A DNA stretch of 64,000 nt, from the NCBI GenBank assembly GCA_048359995.1, contig DBGCPK010000017.1:171062-235061 (forward strand), given 5' to 3'. Origin of the DNA: UBA3210 sp048359995 (GTDB taxonomy: Bacteria > Bacillota_I > Bacilli_A > RFN20 > CAG-449). The notes beneath the pieces are model-generated. The model made no database searches. It had not been told where the DNA came from and was given only the letters and a program-made list of their open reading frames with translations. Shown one piece after another: positions 43,756 through 53,250 of this stretch. The position numbers and the translations under genes are program-made. How positions within the stretch are numbered: position 1 is the stretch's first letter; every line of letters starts with the position of its first letter.

Positions 43756-44154
43756 ATGAAGAAATGCCCGTATTGCAAAACGCTGGTTCGCGATGAAGTG
43801 GATATCTGCCCTCATTGCTGTCACAATCTCGCCGACGTTCGTCCGATGCCCGATCCGGTCAACCGGAAATTCAGCACGCAGATTTATCTGATGCTTTTCG
43901 GTGTGATTCTCGCTTTGGGAGGTGCAGTCGCCGGATTGAATCAGTACGACAAGATGAAACGTTTCCACGAATTGGCGCATCAGGCGGAAGACGCGGAGAA
44001 AATCGCGCATTACCGCAATTTGGCATCGCAGGCGGGAATGGAGATGACGATGATGTATCTTTTAACTGCTGTCGGAGGAACGATGCTGATCGTCGGTCTG
44101 ATTCTTCTCGTCGTCAAGAAAGCAAAGTCAAGGCAAAAAAAATCGAACAATTAG
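43756..44154 (+). CDS. Zinc-ribbon membrane protein of unknown function
   Basis: 132 aa from ATG 43756 (GAGAGG 8 bp upstream). N-terminal zinc ribbon KCPYCKTLVRDEVDICPHC, then two membrane helices (about 42-62 and 98-118) separated by a short helical segment. Such zinc-ribbon anchors are common in Bacilli but unnamed. Confidence 0.75.
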   Translation: MKKCPYCKTLVRDEVDICPHCCHNLADVRPMPDPVNRKFSTQIYLMLFGVILALGGAVAGLNQYDKMKRFHELAHQAEDAEKIAHYRNLASQAGMEMTMMYLLTAVGGTMLIVGLILLVVKKAKSRQKKSNN

Positions 44155-44187
44155 TCGATTTTATTATTTCTGTTGTAAAAAATGGAA

Positions 44188-44193
44188 TATAAT
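44188..44193 (+). promoter_or_regulatory. TATAAT box upstream of mgtE leader
   Basis: Good -10 hexamer; no convincing -35. It would give a leader of about 110 nt before mgtE. Confidence 0.4.
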
Positions 44194-44216
44194 AAACCTA
44201 AAAGGAGATGGTAAGA

Positions 44217-44282
44217 ATGGATCACCCTAGTCGCAGTTGTCAGTCAATCGGAATGCCTCTCTTGCCGTCGGTTCGAGAATAG
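44217..44282 (+). CDS. Candidate leader peptide of mgtE (21 residues)
   Basis: AAAGGAGA lies 8 bp before an ATG that encodes MDHPSRSCQSIGMPLLPSVR plus a final Glu and stops 25 bp before the mgtE start. The peptide has Asp, Glu and three Pro residues, features known to make ribosomes unstable at low Mg2+ in mgtL-type leaders. Its second half forms one arm of a hairpin (GGAATGC 44250-44256 with GCATTCC 44282-44288) close to the mgtE ribosome site. Role inferred from layout only. Confidence 0.5.
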   Translation: MDHPSRSCQSIGMPLLPSVRE

Positions 44283-44307
44283 CATTCCTCGTTAAAGGAG
44301 GTTGCTT

Positions 44308-45696
44308 ATGGAAGAGTTTTTAAATGAAATTTTAGCGATTATCCGATCGGATAAATCGAATTCGGTCAAGAAAGCGGAATTGCTGCAATATCACGATTCG
44401 GATATCGCCGATGTATTTAACAATCTAAATGACGAGGAGAAAATTCATCTGGTCAAAATTCTCGGAAAAGAAAAGTTTTCCGATATTTTGGCGTACCTCG
44501 ATAATTCCGATGATTTGCTCGACCTTTTAAAAGACGAAGAGGCTGCGGATGTCATCGAATTGATGGATGCCGACGACGCCGTCGACGTTCTTGAAGATCT
44601 CGACGAAGAGAATCGCGACAAAATTATCGAATTGATGAACGACGAAGCTCGCGAGGACATCCGACTTATTCTTTCTTTCGACAAGGATCAAGTCGGTTCT
44701 TTGATGACGACGAATTTCGTTTCGGTTGTCAAAGGGGACGGAGTTAAGGGTTCGATGAAAAAATTGATCGAACAGGCCAAAGACAACGACAACATCGCGA
44801 CATTGATCGTTCTCGACGAAAATAAAAAGTTTTACGGATGTCTCGATCTGAAAGATTTGATTTGCGCCAGAGACGGAGAAAATCTGACGGATAAAGTAAA
44901 AACCAATTATCCCTATGTCTATGCCGATTCTTTGATCGACGAGGTAATCAACGATCTGAAAGAATATGCGGAGGATCTGATTCCGGTGCTGGATCGCGAA
45001 GACCGGCTCTTGGGCGTCATCACTTCAAGCGATATCGTCGAATTGATTCAGGACGAAGCGGAGGAAGATTACAACCGTTTGGCAGGTTTGTTAAAGCAAG
45101 AAGATGATCAGGAACCGATATTCGGTTCGATTAAAAAGAGAATTCCTTGGCTGGTTCTCCTTCTCGTTCTCGGATTATTGGTTTCCAGCGTGATTTCGGC
45201 TTTCAGCCACGTAATTGCCGGAGTAACCGCAGCCGTGCTGTTTCAGTCGGTGGTTTTCGATATGGCCGGGAACGGAGGAACACAATCTCTTGCGGTTACC
45301 TTGACGAAAATCACCCATTTGGACGATATCGACGGCAAACGTTTCGGAAAAATGTTGGGACGAGAACTCTTGATTGGATTGATGAACGGCATCATCTTGG
45401 GAACGATTTCTTTCGGAGTGGTTTTGACTTTCTTGGTCGTCCGTCATCAAAGCGTCGTCGTCGACAGCATTTATTCTCTGAAAGATTGCCTATTAGTCGC
45501 CACTTCGGTAGGACTATCTCTGTTAATCGCTTTGATCATTTCGTCGATCCTCGGGTTAGTGTTGCCGATTCTGTTCAAAAAAATCAAGATCGATCCTGCC
45601 GTTGCCAGCGGTCCGATGATTACGACCGTCAACGATATCTGCTCCTCTTGTATTTATTACACTTTGATCGGTATTTTCTTCGGAGTGCTCTTTTGA
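44308..45696 (+). CDS. mgtE: Magnesium transporter MgtE
   Basis: 462 aa from ATG 44308 (AAAGGAGG 6 bp upstream). N domain of helical repeats with DEEAADVIELMDADDAVDVLEDLDEENRDKI-type acidic sites, tandem CBS domains (SLMTTNFVSV, PVLDREDRLLGVITSSDIVE), a plug helix, and five membrane helices. Mg2+ bound in the N and CBS domains closes the channel. Follows the candidate leader peptide. Confidence 0.96.
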   Translation: MEEFLNEILAIIRSDKSNSVKKAELLQYHDSDIADVFNNLNDEEKIHLVKILGKEKFSDILAYLDNSDDLLDLLKDEEAADVIELMDADDAVDVLEDLDEENRDKIIELMNDEAREDIRLILSFDKDQVGSLMTTNFVSVVKGDGVKGSMKKLIEQAKDNDNIATLIVLDENKKFYGCLDLKDLICARDGENLTDKVKTNYPYVYADSLIDEVINDLKEYAEDLIPVLDREDRLLGVITSSDIVELIQDEAEEDYNRLAGLLKQEDDQEPIFGSIKKRIPWLVLLLVLGLLVSSVISAFSHVIAGVTAAVLFQSVVFDMAGNGGTQSLAVTLTKITHLDDIDGKRFGKMLGRELLIGLMNGIILGTISFGVVLTFLVVRHQSVVVDSIYSLKDCLLVATSVGLSLLIALIISSILGLVLPILFKKIKIDPAVASGPMITTVNDICSSCIYYTLIGIFFGVLF

Positions 45697-45700
45697 TTTT

Positions 45701-46168
45701 ATGAATTACGCGATTTACGAAAACTCCGCGATTCGACTCTATCTTTATGAGGAAAACGGCAAAATATGCGATATTTCTTTCGAAGATTTGAAAAAAGGCG
45801 AAAGATATCTTTCGGAAGAATTAAAGTATCTTTCCGAGAATCTCGACGCTTATTTTAACGGAAGTTTGAAGAAATTCCCCGAACTATCTTTGGAAGTATA
45901 CGGAACGCCAAGAGAGAGAAAGATCTATGAGATATGCGCCTCGATCCCATATGGAAAGACCTTATCCTATCAGGAATTGGCGACTTTGGCGGGAAATTCG
46001 AAATGGTCGCGTTTTGTCGGCAATACGATGCATAAGAATCGTCTTCCGATCGTCGTTCCGTGCCATCGCGTCACCGCCTCGGGAGGTAAAATCGGCGGAT
46101 TCAGTGGCGGCTTATCGAAGAAGAAGTGGCTACTCGATATGGAAAGATCATTTTCGGAAGTCGAATAG
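45701..46168 (+). CDS. ogt: Methylated-DNA-protein-cysteine methyltransferase
   Basis: 155 aa. Removes O6-alkyl groups from guanine onto its own Cys 121 in IVVPCHRV, followed by GFSGGLSKKKWLL. The helix-turn-helix part ERKIYEICASIPYGKTLSYQELA is standard. Begins 4 bp after mgtE. Confidence 0.95.
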   Translation: MNYAIYENSAIRLYLYEENGKICDISFEDLKKGERYLSEELKYLSENLDAYFNGSLKKFPELSLEVYGTPRERKIYEICASIPYGKTLSYQELATLAGNSKWSRFVGNTMHKNRLPIVVPCHRVTASGGKIGGFSGGLSKKKWLLDMERSFSEVE

Positions 46169-46258
46169 AAAAGAGAAATTAAAAAAAATTTCCGTTAGAT
46201 ATTGAATATTTTTTAAAATTTGATATCATCTATATTGCGTCGGAACGGCGTACATGAT

Positions 46259-46335
46259 GGCGGTGTAGCCCAGTTGGTTAGAGCGACCGGCTCATACCCG
46301 GTAGGTCGAGGGTTCAAGTCCCCCCGCCGCTACCA
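46259..46335 (+). tRNA. tRNA-Met (elongator, anticodon CAT)
   Basis: 77 nt with CCA. Anticodon loop CTCATAC on a CCGG stem; acceptor GGCGGTG. The body closely matches the elongator tRNA-Met of Bacillus, which separates it from initiator and Ile2 forms. Confidence 0.92.
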
Positions 46336-46342
46336 TATTGTA

Positions 46343-46418
46343 GGACCCTTAGTTCAATGGTTAGAGCCCCCGTCTCATAAACGGGTAGTTGTAGGTTCGA
46401 GTCCTACAGGGTCCACCA
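46343..46418 (+). tRNA. tRNA-Ile2 (anticodon CAT, lysidine-modified)
   Basis: 76 nt with CCA. Acceptor GGACCCT pairs with AGGGTCC; anticodon loop CTCATAA. The body matches the Bacillus tRNA-Ile that reads AUA after TilS converts C34 to lysidine. Confidence 0.85.
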
Positions 46419-46448
46419 AGCGTAATAGATCAGCACATATATAAAGAC

Positions 46449-46488
46449 AAGCGTTCGTCTACGGAAAATAGAGAATGCTTTTATTTTT
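46449..46488 (+). terminator. Terminator of the tRNA-Met/Ile2 transcript
   Basis: AAGCGTTC / GAATGCTT stem with a 16-nt loop, then TTATTTTT. Confidence 0.6.
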
Positions 46489-46495
46489 GGATTGC

Positions 46496-46524
46496 TTGAC
46501 ATTCAAAAGAACATAAACTAAACT
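46496..46524 (+). promoter_or_regulatory. Promoter of tRNA-Ser
   Basis: TTGACA (46496-46501), 17-bp spacer, TAAACT (46519-46524), about 46 bp before the tRNA. Confidence 0.65.
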
Positions 46525-46570
46525 TATGAAAGCGGATTGGTTCAAGAAAAACACCGAAACCGCTTATTAC

Positions 46571-46661
46571 GGAGAAATACCCAAGTGGTTGAAGGGGACG
46601 GTCTTGAAAACCGTTAGGGGATGCAAGTCCCGCTAGGGTTCGAATCCCTATTTCTCCGCCA
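46571..46661 (+). tRNA. tRNA-Ser (anticodon TGA)
   Basis: 91 nt with long variable arm and CCA. Anticodon loop CTTGAAA. Acceptor GGAGAAA pairs with TTTCTCC. Its 3' end is the boundary of an AT-rich island whose recombinase frame runs straight into it. Confidence 0.95.
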
Positions 46662-48141
46662 TTATCGCCATCTATACGAACCATTTTATTTTCGTCAAGT
46701 TGTTCGGTGTCTTCTAACATTTCAACATATGAAACAAGTTTAGAGTTCTGAATATTGAAGTAAATAATTATGTGATCGTCGTATAAATATATGCAATTAA
46801 CGAAGTTAGTGAGGATTTTTATCCTCACTTTTTCGTTTTTGAGGTCAAAAGTCTTGTAAAGTTTTAACCAATTTTTGATGTCATCCTTAGTGATATTCAT
46901 TTTTACTTTTGTTTTTGCACGACATAAATTGATTTCTAAATCAGCAAGTTGCTTTTCTATAATATTACATCTATCCGTAATTTTGTCTTTTACTATTTTG
47001 GGAGCACCAATCCATTCACTAGTTAATTGGTCTACTTCAAGATTTAATCTATTAATTTCATCTTGAATTCTATTTACTTCTTTTGTAAATGGATTATCTT
47101 TAATTTCCTTATATAATGAATCTACGATGAAGTTTAATCTATCATCACTTAAAAGATATTTGATTGTTTGCTCGCAAACATGCCACTCGATGAAATCTTT
47201 CTTTTCTACTGATTTTTTGCATTCTTTAGTTCTTAACTTTTTTTGGCACATATAATAATGATGTTGCTTGCCTGTATGTAAAGTTACACCAACACCAATA
47301 TCGGCGCTCCACATTCACCACAAAACATTTTGCCTGTCAAAATATAATCAATTTTCGCTCTATTAGAGTGTTTATTTTTTGCTACAATTTTTTGCACTTT
47401 ATCAAATATCTCTTTATCAATAATTGCAGGATACATATCGGTAATAATTTCGCCATGAAAATCGAACTCACCGATATATTTTCTGTTTTTTTCTGCTTTA
47501 TAAAATGTTTTCACACTTAATATTTTTCCATGATGACGAGGAGCACCTGCTATAACTAAATCTTGAACAATATCTTTAACAGATCTTCCTTGTGCTCTTT
47601 GATTGAAATATTGAATAACAAAAGGAGCATGTTCTTCATCAATTACAATTTTCTTATCAACTACTTTAAAACCATAGAGCATTTGACCACCAATGTTTTG
47701 ACGCTTAATAACCGATTCACGTATTCCTCTTCTTGATTTCTTGGAAAGGTCTAACGAATATTATTCAGCCATTCCTGCAAGCAAACTTTCAAGTATAATT
47801 CCTTCTGGTGTATCTGGTATATTTTCCATTGCTGACAAAAGTTTAACACCATTATCTTTTAATATCTTTTTGTATTTTGCTGTTTCGCATTTGTTTCGGC
47901 TAAATCTATCAATTTTGTAAACGATAATATATTCCCATTCTTTCCTGCTAGAATCTTTAATCATTTGCTGAAAGTCTAGTCTATTATCGTTTGTTCCTGT
48001 CATTGCTCGGTCAATGTAGGTATTTAAAACTAATATGTCGTTATTCTTTGCATACTGCTCACAAACCCTTAATTGACCTTCAATGCTTTGTTCTGTTTGG
48101 TTATCGCTAGAGTATCTAGCATATATAACTGCTGTTTTCAT
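46662..48141 (-). pseudogene. Large serine recombinase, inactivated by a stop and a frameshift
   Basis: Reads on the minus strand from ATG 48141. The catalytic domain (AVIYARYSSDNQTEQSIEGQ with the nucleophile Ser, YKIDRFSRN) ends at an in-frame TAA at 47761-47763. Downstream in the same frame come the recombinase domain (VIKRQNIGGQMLYGFKV) and the start of the zinc ribbon (FCGECGA). A frameshift near 47300 then moves to the frame carrying TLHTGKQHHYYMC and the coiled-coil C-terminus. That last frame continues through the antisense of tRNA-Ser, which is not protein. Belongs to integrases of AT-rich Firmicutes elements; clearly non-functional as read. Confidence 0.88.
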
Positions 48142-49177
48142 TTTTAACTCCTTTTATATATTTTTTAGTTTGTCTCTCGACACCAGCGAAACAAGCGAAA
48201 ACGGGTTTTTTCTGTTCTCTTTCTGTTCTAATTTTTTAGTCAAGGTTTGCGAAAAGCAATACACTTTAACCTTGACTAAAAAGAGTTTTCGTTTACACTT
48301 CGCTGACGAAAGACTATACCTACTTGTATCAAGACAAGCACACGCCTCAATCCCAGATTTACTCTTTATCACTCAATTTTTTTATTGCATTTAGTAGTGT
48401 TAAATAGAAATGTTCATTAAAAACACTTGTATCTAACTCATTTGTAAAAACGACTTTTAAATCTTGCATTTTTCTAACTCCTTAAAATTTTTTGGAATTA
48501 AAAAAGACATAGAAAAAATTTTTCTACGCCTTAAATGCAATCACAACTTATATTGAACCTAGGTAAAGGGATTGGGTCTTTTTTTCTTTTTCTTCAAAGC
48601 ACCTCTAAACTATCTATACAGATTGTCATTTTGCGTTGTCTTTTTTATTCGTTGTAAATGTATCACAAACATTCATTTTATAAAATGACATTGGTGGCTG
48701 GAAACCAAGCACTTTATTGATAAATATTAGCAGTTTGTTTGAGTTAATGTAATAAACTCACTTAAACAAAACCCATAATGTTTTTAAACTGACTTAAAAC
48801 AAATTTGTGTTTGTGAAATATTTCACTAAAAATATTGCACAAAGTATTTGAAAATACAAGGTATTGTGTGGATACTTTGTGGGGACAAAATGGATACTTT
48901 AGGTAGAATAAAGTAGCATTCCGCAAAACAAAAGAGAAAGTGGGCGAAGAAAAAAGTGGAGCACTATTGTTTTAGCCATGTCTGCTTTTTGCCCCACTTT
49001 CGTTTTGTGTGGGTGCATTTATTTTATTTAGTTTGTTTCTAGGCGTGTGCTTGTCTGCTGGAGCGAAGCGACAACACTTGTTCAAGACAAGCACACGCCA
49101 TAATCTCAAAATTAAAAATTATAAAAAGATAAAAATAATTGGCTGAAAATATAGAATTCTATGTTATATTGTAGAAA
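48142..49177. other. Non-coding, repeat-rich kilobase of the AT-rich island
   Basis: No credible gene. It holds a 15-bp perfect inverted repeat, GGCGTGTGCTTGTCT (49042-49056) and its complement (49085-49099), a third copy of one arm at 48332-48346, a palindrome CATTTTATAAAATG (about 48672-48685), two GGATACTTT copies near 48870-48900, and a long imperfect hairpin with arms GAAAGTGGGC (48936-48945) and GCCCCACTTTC (48991-49001). The pattern suits a replication or transfer origin of an element, which is inference. Confidence 0.5.
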
Positions 49178-49189
49178 ATGGAGGTTTCT

Positions 49190-50461
49190 ATGGGACGAAG
49201 AAGTCTTATTTCAATGACTACAATAAATAGGTTGATTTCAGCATCAAACAGAATGAGCAGAGAAAGAAGCAATAATAATCTTATATACTCTCAAGGTGGC
49301 AATGAAAAAGAAAGACCACCTAAATATTATTTAGACAATGTTGAGTTTAATTTAGAAAGTAGAGTTGCAAGGTTAGAATTTACACAAACCCAAGAATACA
49401 GAACAATACAAAGATATATTACACAAAATTATGTAAAGTATCCTATTTATTCTGAATGGAAACAAAAAACCAAACAAATTAAAAAAACTATAAAATTAAC
49501 AAATGCTGAACTAGAATTTTTAAACGAAAATGAAGACTTTTTAATCAAGTCATTTGCAGAAGATATAATTGCGAACCTGAATAATGAAGAACTACTGCCA
49601 TCGTGGTTTTTAAGACTTTATTTGAAAAGAGAATATGATGAGAAAATTGCTTTATTAAACGGTGATTTTGCTAATTATAAAAACAACCAACAAAAAACAA
49701 TAAAATTGGAGAATGGCGTAATTGAATCTCAAACAAATGAATTACGGCCATTGTACAAAAAGATGTATAAATTACAAAATAAACTTGAAAAAAACAATAA
49801 TCTTTTAGAAAAACTAGATATTAAAAAAGCAAATGTTCTTAAATCAATATTTACCTTAGGTATATACTCATATCTTATTTCCAAAAGGAGAAAAAATAAG
49901 TTAAATCAAAAATCTGACAAACTTAATAAAAGAATAGCTGAATTCAATCAGCAAATAAATGAAAGAGAAGTAATAATTAAAAAGTCAAAAAAGAAAATTG
50001 ATAATTGTAAAGAATTAATAAAAGATAAAGAAAAAGAAACAAAGACAAAAAGAGATTCTGAAACCGAGTTTTATATTAAAAAAGTTGCAGATATTCAGCC
50101 TCTAGAAAACATAATGAAAACAGACTCCAAGTTTATTCCTTTAAAATTGTTTAGTGGGTTTGAATATGAAAAAGTTATAGGTTGCTATGTAATACATAAC
50201 AAAGAAAAAGATAAATATTATGTTGGACAATCAAAAGATGTTATGAAAAGAATTAAACAACATTTTAAGGGAACTATACCTAATAATCCAATTTTTGCAG
50301 AAGATTATTACACTTCTCAAATTGAAAATAAAGAAAATCTTTTTGAACTAAAAGTTATTAAGTGCGAAACAAAAGATGAACTTGATAGAACAGAGAAAAA
50401 ATTAATATATGAATATGATTCTTGGAATAATGGTTATAACGGAACGAGTGGGAATATTTAA
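49190..50461 (+). CDS. Coiled-coil protein with C-terminal GIY-YIG nuclease domain
   Basis: 423 aa from ATG 49190, since GGAGG lies between that and an earlier ATG at 49178. Very Lys/Asn-rich. Residues about 60-330 are mostly helical with a long coiled coil; the last 90 residues carry the GIY-YIG fold (CYVIHNKEKDKYYVGQSKDV, then a Glu in the helix TEKKLIYEYD). The domain cuts DNA in homing and repair enzymes. It is the only intact gene between the two recombinase remains. Confidence 0.75.
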   Translation: MGRRSLISMTTINRLISASNRMSRERSNNNLIYSQGGNEKERPPKYYLDNVEFNLESRVARLEFTQTQEYRTIQRYITQNYVKYPIYSEWKQKTKQIKKTIKLTNAELEFLNENEDFLIKSFAEDIIANLNNEELLPSWFLRLYLKREYDEKIALLNGDFANYKNNQQKTIKLENGVIESQTNELRPLYKKMYKLQNKLEKNNNLLEKLDIKKANVLKSIFTLGIYSYLISKRRKNKLNQKSDKLNKRIAEFNQQINEREVIIKKSKKKIDNCKELIKDKEKETKTKRDSETEFYIKKVADIQPLENIMKTDSKFIPLKLFSGFEYEKVIGCYVIHNKEKDKYYVGQSKDVMKRIKQHFKGTIPNNPIFAEDYYTSQIENKENLFELKVIKCETKDELDRTEKKLIYEYDSWNNGYNGTSGNI

Positions 50462-50499
50462 ATTTAGAGGTTAAGAATTTAATAAATTAGTCATTCGAT

Positions 50500-50838
50500 T
50501 TAGGTTACACTTGCTCCGCCATTAGCGTACTCCATACAAACACCTTTGCTATCATCAATTTGTTCTAGGTCGTCAAGCATTTCTATATAAGAAACTAGCT
50601 TAGAACCTTGAATATTAAAGTAGATAACAATTTGGTCGTCGTATAGAAATACACTGTTAACGAAATTAGTGAGAATCTTGATTCACACTTTTTCATTTTC
50701 AAGATCTAAATGTTGATATTGAGTAAGCCAACCGCGTAAATCGCTTTTCGTAACTTTCATGTTAACCTTAGTTTTAAGTCTAAAGAGAGATGGTTCAAGG
50801 TCGTCTATATGTTTGTCGATCATGTTACATTTTGATAT
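50500..50838 (-). pseudogene. Second serine recombinase C-terminal remnant
   Basis: The minus-strand translation (KILTNFVN, LYDDQIVIYFNIQGSKLVSY, EMLDDLEQ) parallels the C-terminus of the recombinase at 46662. A TGA at 50683-50685 replaces the Arg codon. It ends NGGASVT. The bases CTCCGCCATTA (50514-50524) match those at the tRNA-Ser 3' junction (46654-46664). No upstream part survives beyond about 50840; 50839-50995 has nothing assignable. Confidence 0.75.
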
Positions 50839-50995
50839 ACTTTTAGATTATGGGAATGTCACAAGCAATTTAAAGGTATCGCAAAACCAAAAGTAGAAGT
50901 CTTTAGTGACGTATTATTCCTGATGAAATTTAGCGTAAGTAGTCGAAACTTGCCGCATAATAGTAAAAACTTTCTAAAACAGTCTTATGGTTTGC

Positions 50996-51025
50996 TTGCG
51001 TTTAAGCTTTATTTCGTGGTATAAT
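50996..51025 (+). promoter_or_regulatory. Promoter of the DUF4143 ATPase gene
   Basis: TTGCGT (50996-51001), 18-bp spacer, TATAAT (51020-51025). Confidence 0.65.
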
Positions 51026-51076
51026 ACTCTAGAAACTTAGGACATAATTGTTCCAACTTTCTAACGGGAGAATACT

Positions 51077-52348
51077 ATGATTAAAAGAGATTTTTATTTA
51101 AATCAGATCATTGAAAGAATGTGGGATGGAAATATCAAAGTCATTACAGGTATTAGACGTGGAGGAAAATCAACTCTTCTTTTTACCTTGTTCAAGGAAT
51201 ATTTACTTTCTACAGGTGTAAATGAAGATTATATTATTGAAATTGAGTTAGATAAACGGAAGTACTATAAATTTAGAGATCCGATTTATCTTTGTGATTA
51301 CGTGGAAAATATCATAAAAGATAAAAAGGATGAAAGGTATTATCTATTTATTGATGAGGTGCAGTTTACAAAAAAAGTCAAAGATCCAGAAAGCGAAATT
51401 GAAGTAAGCATCTATGATATGCTAAATGAACTAAAGGCATATTCAAATTTGGATTGCTATGTTACCGGTAGTAATTCAAAAATGCTTTCAAGTGATATCG
51501 CCACAGAATTTCGAGGACGATCAATTCAAATTAAAGTGTATCCGTTATCTTTTAGTGAGTTTTATTCATACAGAGGCGGCATGGCAAGTGAAGCCTTAGA
51601 TGAATATATGCTTTACGGAGGAATGCCTGGACTGATTGCCGAGCCGACAGAGGAACGGAAAAGAGCATATTTAAAAAATTTATTTGAAGAAATATATATA
51701 AAAGATTTGGTTGAACATGCAAGAGTTCAAAGGCAAGATGTTTTAGAGGAACTATTAGATTATTTAGCCTCTTCCATAGGTTCTTTGACAAACGCAAATA
51801 AAATCACGGGTGCGATTAACACAAAGGCATCCATAAAAATATCAGATGACACGATATCAAAATATCTTAAACATATGATTGATGCTTTCCTTATTTTTGA
51901 GGCTAGAAGATATGATGTGAAAGGAAAAAGATATTTTGATTATCCGAATAAATATTATTATTCTGATATAGGACTTAGAAATGTCAGATTAAACTATAGG
52001 CAAATCGACTCAGGACATATTATGGAAAATCTTATTTATAATGAACTCATAAGGCGTGGATACTCTGTCGATGTGGGTGTAGTTGAAGATAGAAGAAATG
52101 CAAGTGCAAAATTGAAAGAAATAGACTTTGTAGTTAATAATTATGATAAAAAAATCTATATTCAATCGGCACTGAGAATGGACGAACCTGGAAAAAAAGA
52201 AACAGAACTTGATTCATTGAAACTTACAGCTGATTTTTTCAAAAAAATAGTTATAAGAAACGACATTCCTACAAGTTTTTATGACGATGAGGGGATATTC
52301 CATTGTAAATTAATTGATTTTCTTTTAAATCAAGTTGAACTGTTTTAG
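51077..52348 (+). CDS. AAA family ATPase with DUF4143 domain
   Basis: 423 aa. AAA_14 P-loop GIRRGGKST (about 26-34), Walker B FIDEVQ (about 94-99), sensor region VTGSNSKML, then DUF4143 (about 210-390) with LIYNELIRRGYSVDVG and KEIDFVV resembling a PD-(D/E)xK-type core. Common in gut bacteria and archaea, of unsettled role, often in accessory regions. GGGAG ribosome site and own promoter. AT-rich. Confidence 0.88.
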   Translation: MIKRDFYLNQIIERMWDGNIKVITGIRRGGKSTLLFTLFKEYLLSTGVNEDYIIEIELDKRKYYKFRDPIYLCDYVENIIKDKKDERYYLFIDEVQFTKKVKDPESEIEVSIYDMLNELKAYSNLDCYVTGSNSKMLSSDIATEFRGRSIQIKVYPLSFSEFYSYRGGMASEALDEYMLYGGMPGLIAEPTEERKRAYLKNLFEEIYIKDLVEHARVQRQDVLEELLDYLASSIGSLTNANKITGAINTKASIKISDDTISKYLKHMIDAFLIFEARRYDVKGKRYFDYPNKYYYSDIGLRNVRLNYRQIDSGHIMENLIYNELIRRGYSVDVGVVEDRRNASAKLKEIDFVVNNYDKKIYIQSALRMDEPGKKETELDSLKLTADFFKKIVIRNDIPTSFYDDEGIFHCKLIDFLLNQVELF

Positions 52349-52377
52349 TCTATAAAAGTAAAAAAATATATTTAATT

Positions 52378-52413
52378 AAGAAGGCATCTATCAGAAATGG
52401 TAGGTGCTTTCTT
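52378..52413 (+). terminator. Terminator after the DUF4143 gene
   Basis: AAGAAGGCATCTATC pairs with GGTAGGTGCTTTCTT around a 6-nt loop. The rest of the gap to 52548 is AT-rich with nothing assignable. Confidence 0.8.
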
Positions 52414-52548
52414 ATCATCTATATTTTTTTGTTCACAAGAATACCTTTATTGTGTTTTCTTACACTTATTTCTTCTTTCCTTTTTTTCAGTTTTTTCTTT
52501 AAGAAGCCACAGTTTCAATAACCACTGACGAAGTTGACAGTTATTTTT

Positions 52549-52577
52549 TTGTGTTTTAGAAGTTTTTGTGGTATTAT
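52549..52577 (+). promoter_or_regulatory. Promoter of the GNAT gene
   Basis: TTGTGT (52549-52554), 17-bp spacer, TATTAT (52572-52577). Confidence 0.5.
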
Positions 52578-52635
52578 GTCTAAAAATCTGATACAAAGTG
52601 ATAAAACTTAAACGATAGTTTATAGAGGTGGAGTA

Positions 52636-53073
52636 ATGATTAGATTAGTGACAATAGATCCGGATAATTGGAGGCTGGGACTTAAAGTGTCCGAAGCGCA
52701 ATCAAAATTTGTCGCCAGCAGTGCAGTATTATTGGCAAGAGCATACGCGTATCGGGAGTATAGGAGCAATGCGTTTGTCATTTATAATGACGATCTTCCG
52801 GTGGGAATGGCGCTATACTATGATTGTGACGAGTGTAGTGCATATGATTTCAGCCAATTGTTTATCGATGAGCGATACCAAAGAAAGGGATTTGGGATGG
52901 AAGCGACAAGACAAATCCTTGAAATGATGAAATGCGATGGTAAGTATAATAAGGTGACTCTCTGCTATATTGAAGAAAACGAGGCCGCTAAAAATATGTA
53001 TGAAAAATTAGGCTTTTATTCGACGGGTGATCGTGATGGAGATGAGATTGTTATGGAAAAGATGTTAAGATAA
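52636..53073 (+). CDS. GNAT family N-acetyltransferase, polyamine-acetyltransferase-like
   Basis: 145 aa. Acetyl-CoA loop IDERYQRKGFGMEATRQIL (about 75-93) and the C-terminal NEAAKNMYEKLGFYSTG are typical. Overall length and the N-terminal VTIDPDNW resemble BltD/SpeG-like spermine acetyltransferases, so a polyamine or similar amine substrate is possible; this is a weak inference. Lies in the AT-rich island with its own promoter. Confidence 0.8.
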   Translation: MIRLVTIDPDNWRLGLKVSEAQSKFVASSAVLLARAYAYREYRSNAFVIYNDDLPVGMALYYDCDECSAYDFSQLFIDERYQRKGFGMEATRQILEMMKCDGKYNKVTLCYIEENEAAKNMYEKLGFYSTGDRDGDEIVMEKMLR

Positions 53074-53250
53074 GTTTAGTTAACGGAGAATAAAGCGATG
53101 CTGAATCTCTCTCTCTAAAAATTGGAGATGAATAAGGATATCAGTTTTTTACAATATTAATCTTTACAACAGAATGAATGAAAATGTGTTTAGAATAATA
53201 AATATACAAATTTAGAGAAAAAGAGTATAATTCCTTTACAGGAGGTACTT

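Noticed and set aside
44155..44307. M-box riboswitch in the mgtE leader
   Set aside because: None of the conserved M-box blocks could be found; the leader is also too short.
46481..46661. Continuation of the recombinase frame through the tRNA-Ser region as protein (GGEIGIRTLAGL-type end)
   Set aside because: This is the antisense of the tRNA-Ser gene read in frame, a known artefact of open frames across tRNA genes.
47284..48141. CRISPR array or repeats in the AT-rich island
   Set aside because: No regularly spaced repeats; the few repeats are isolated inverted or direct copies and no cas genes are present.
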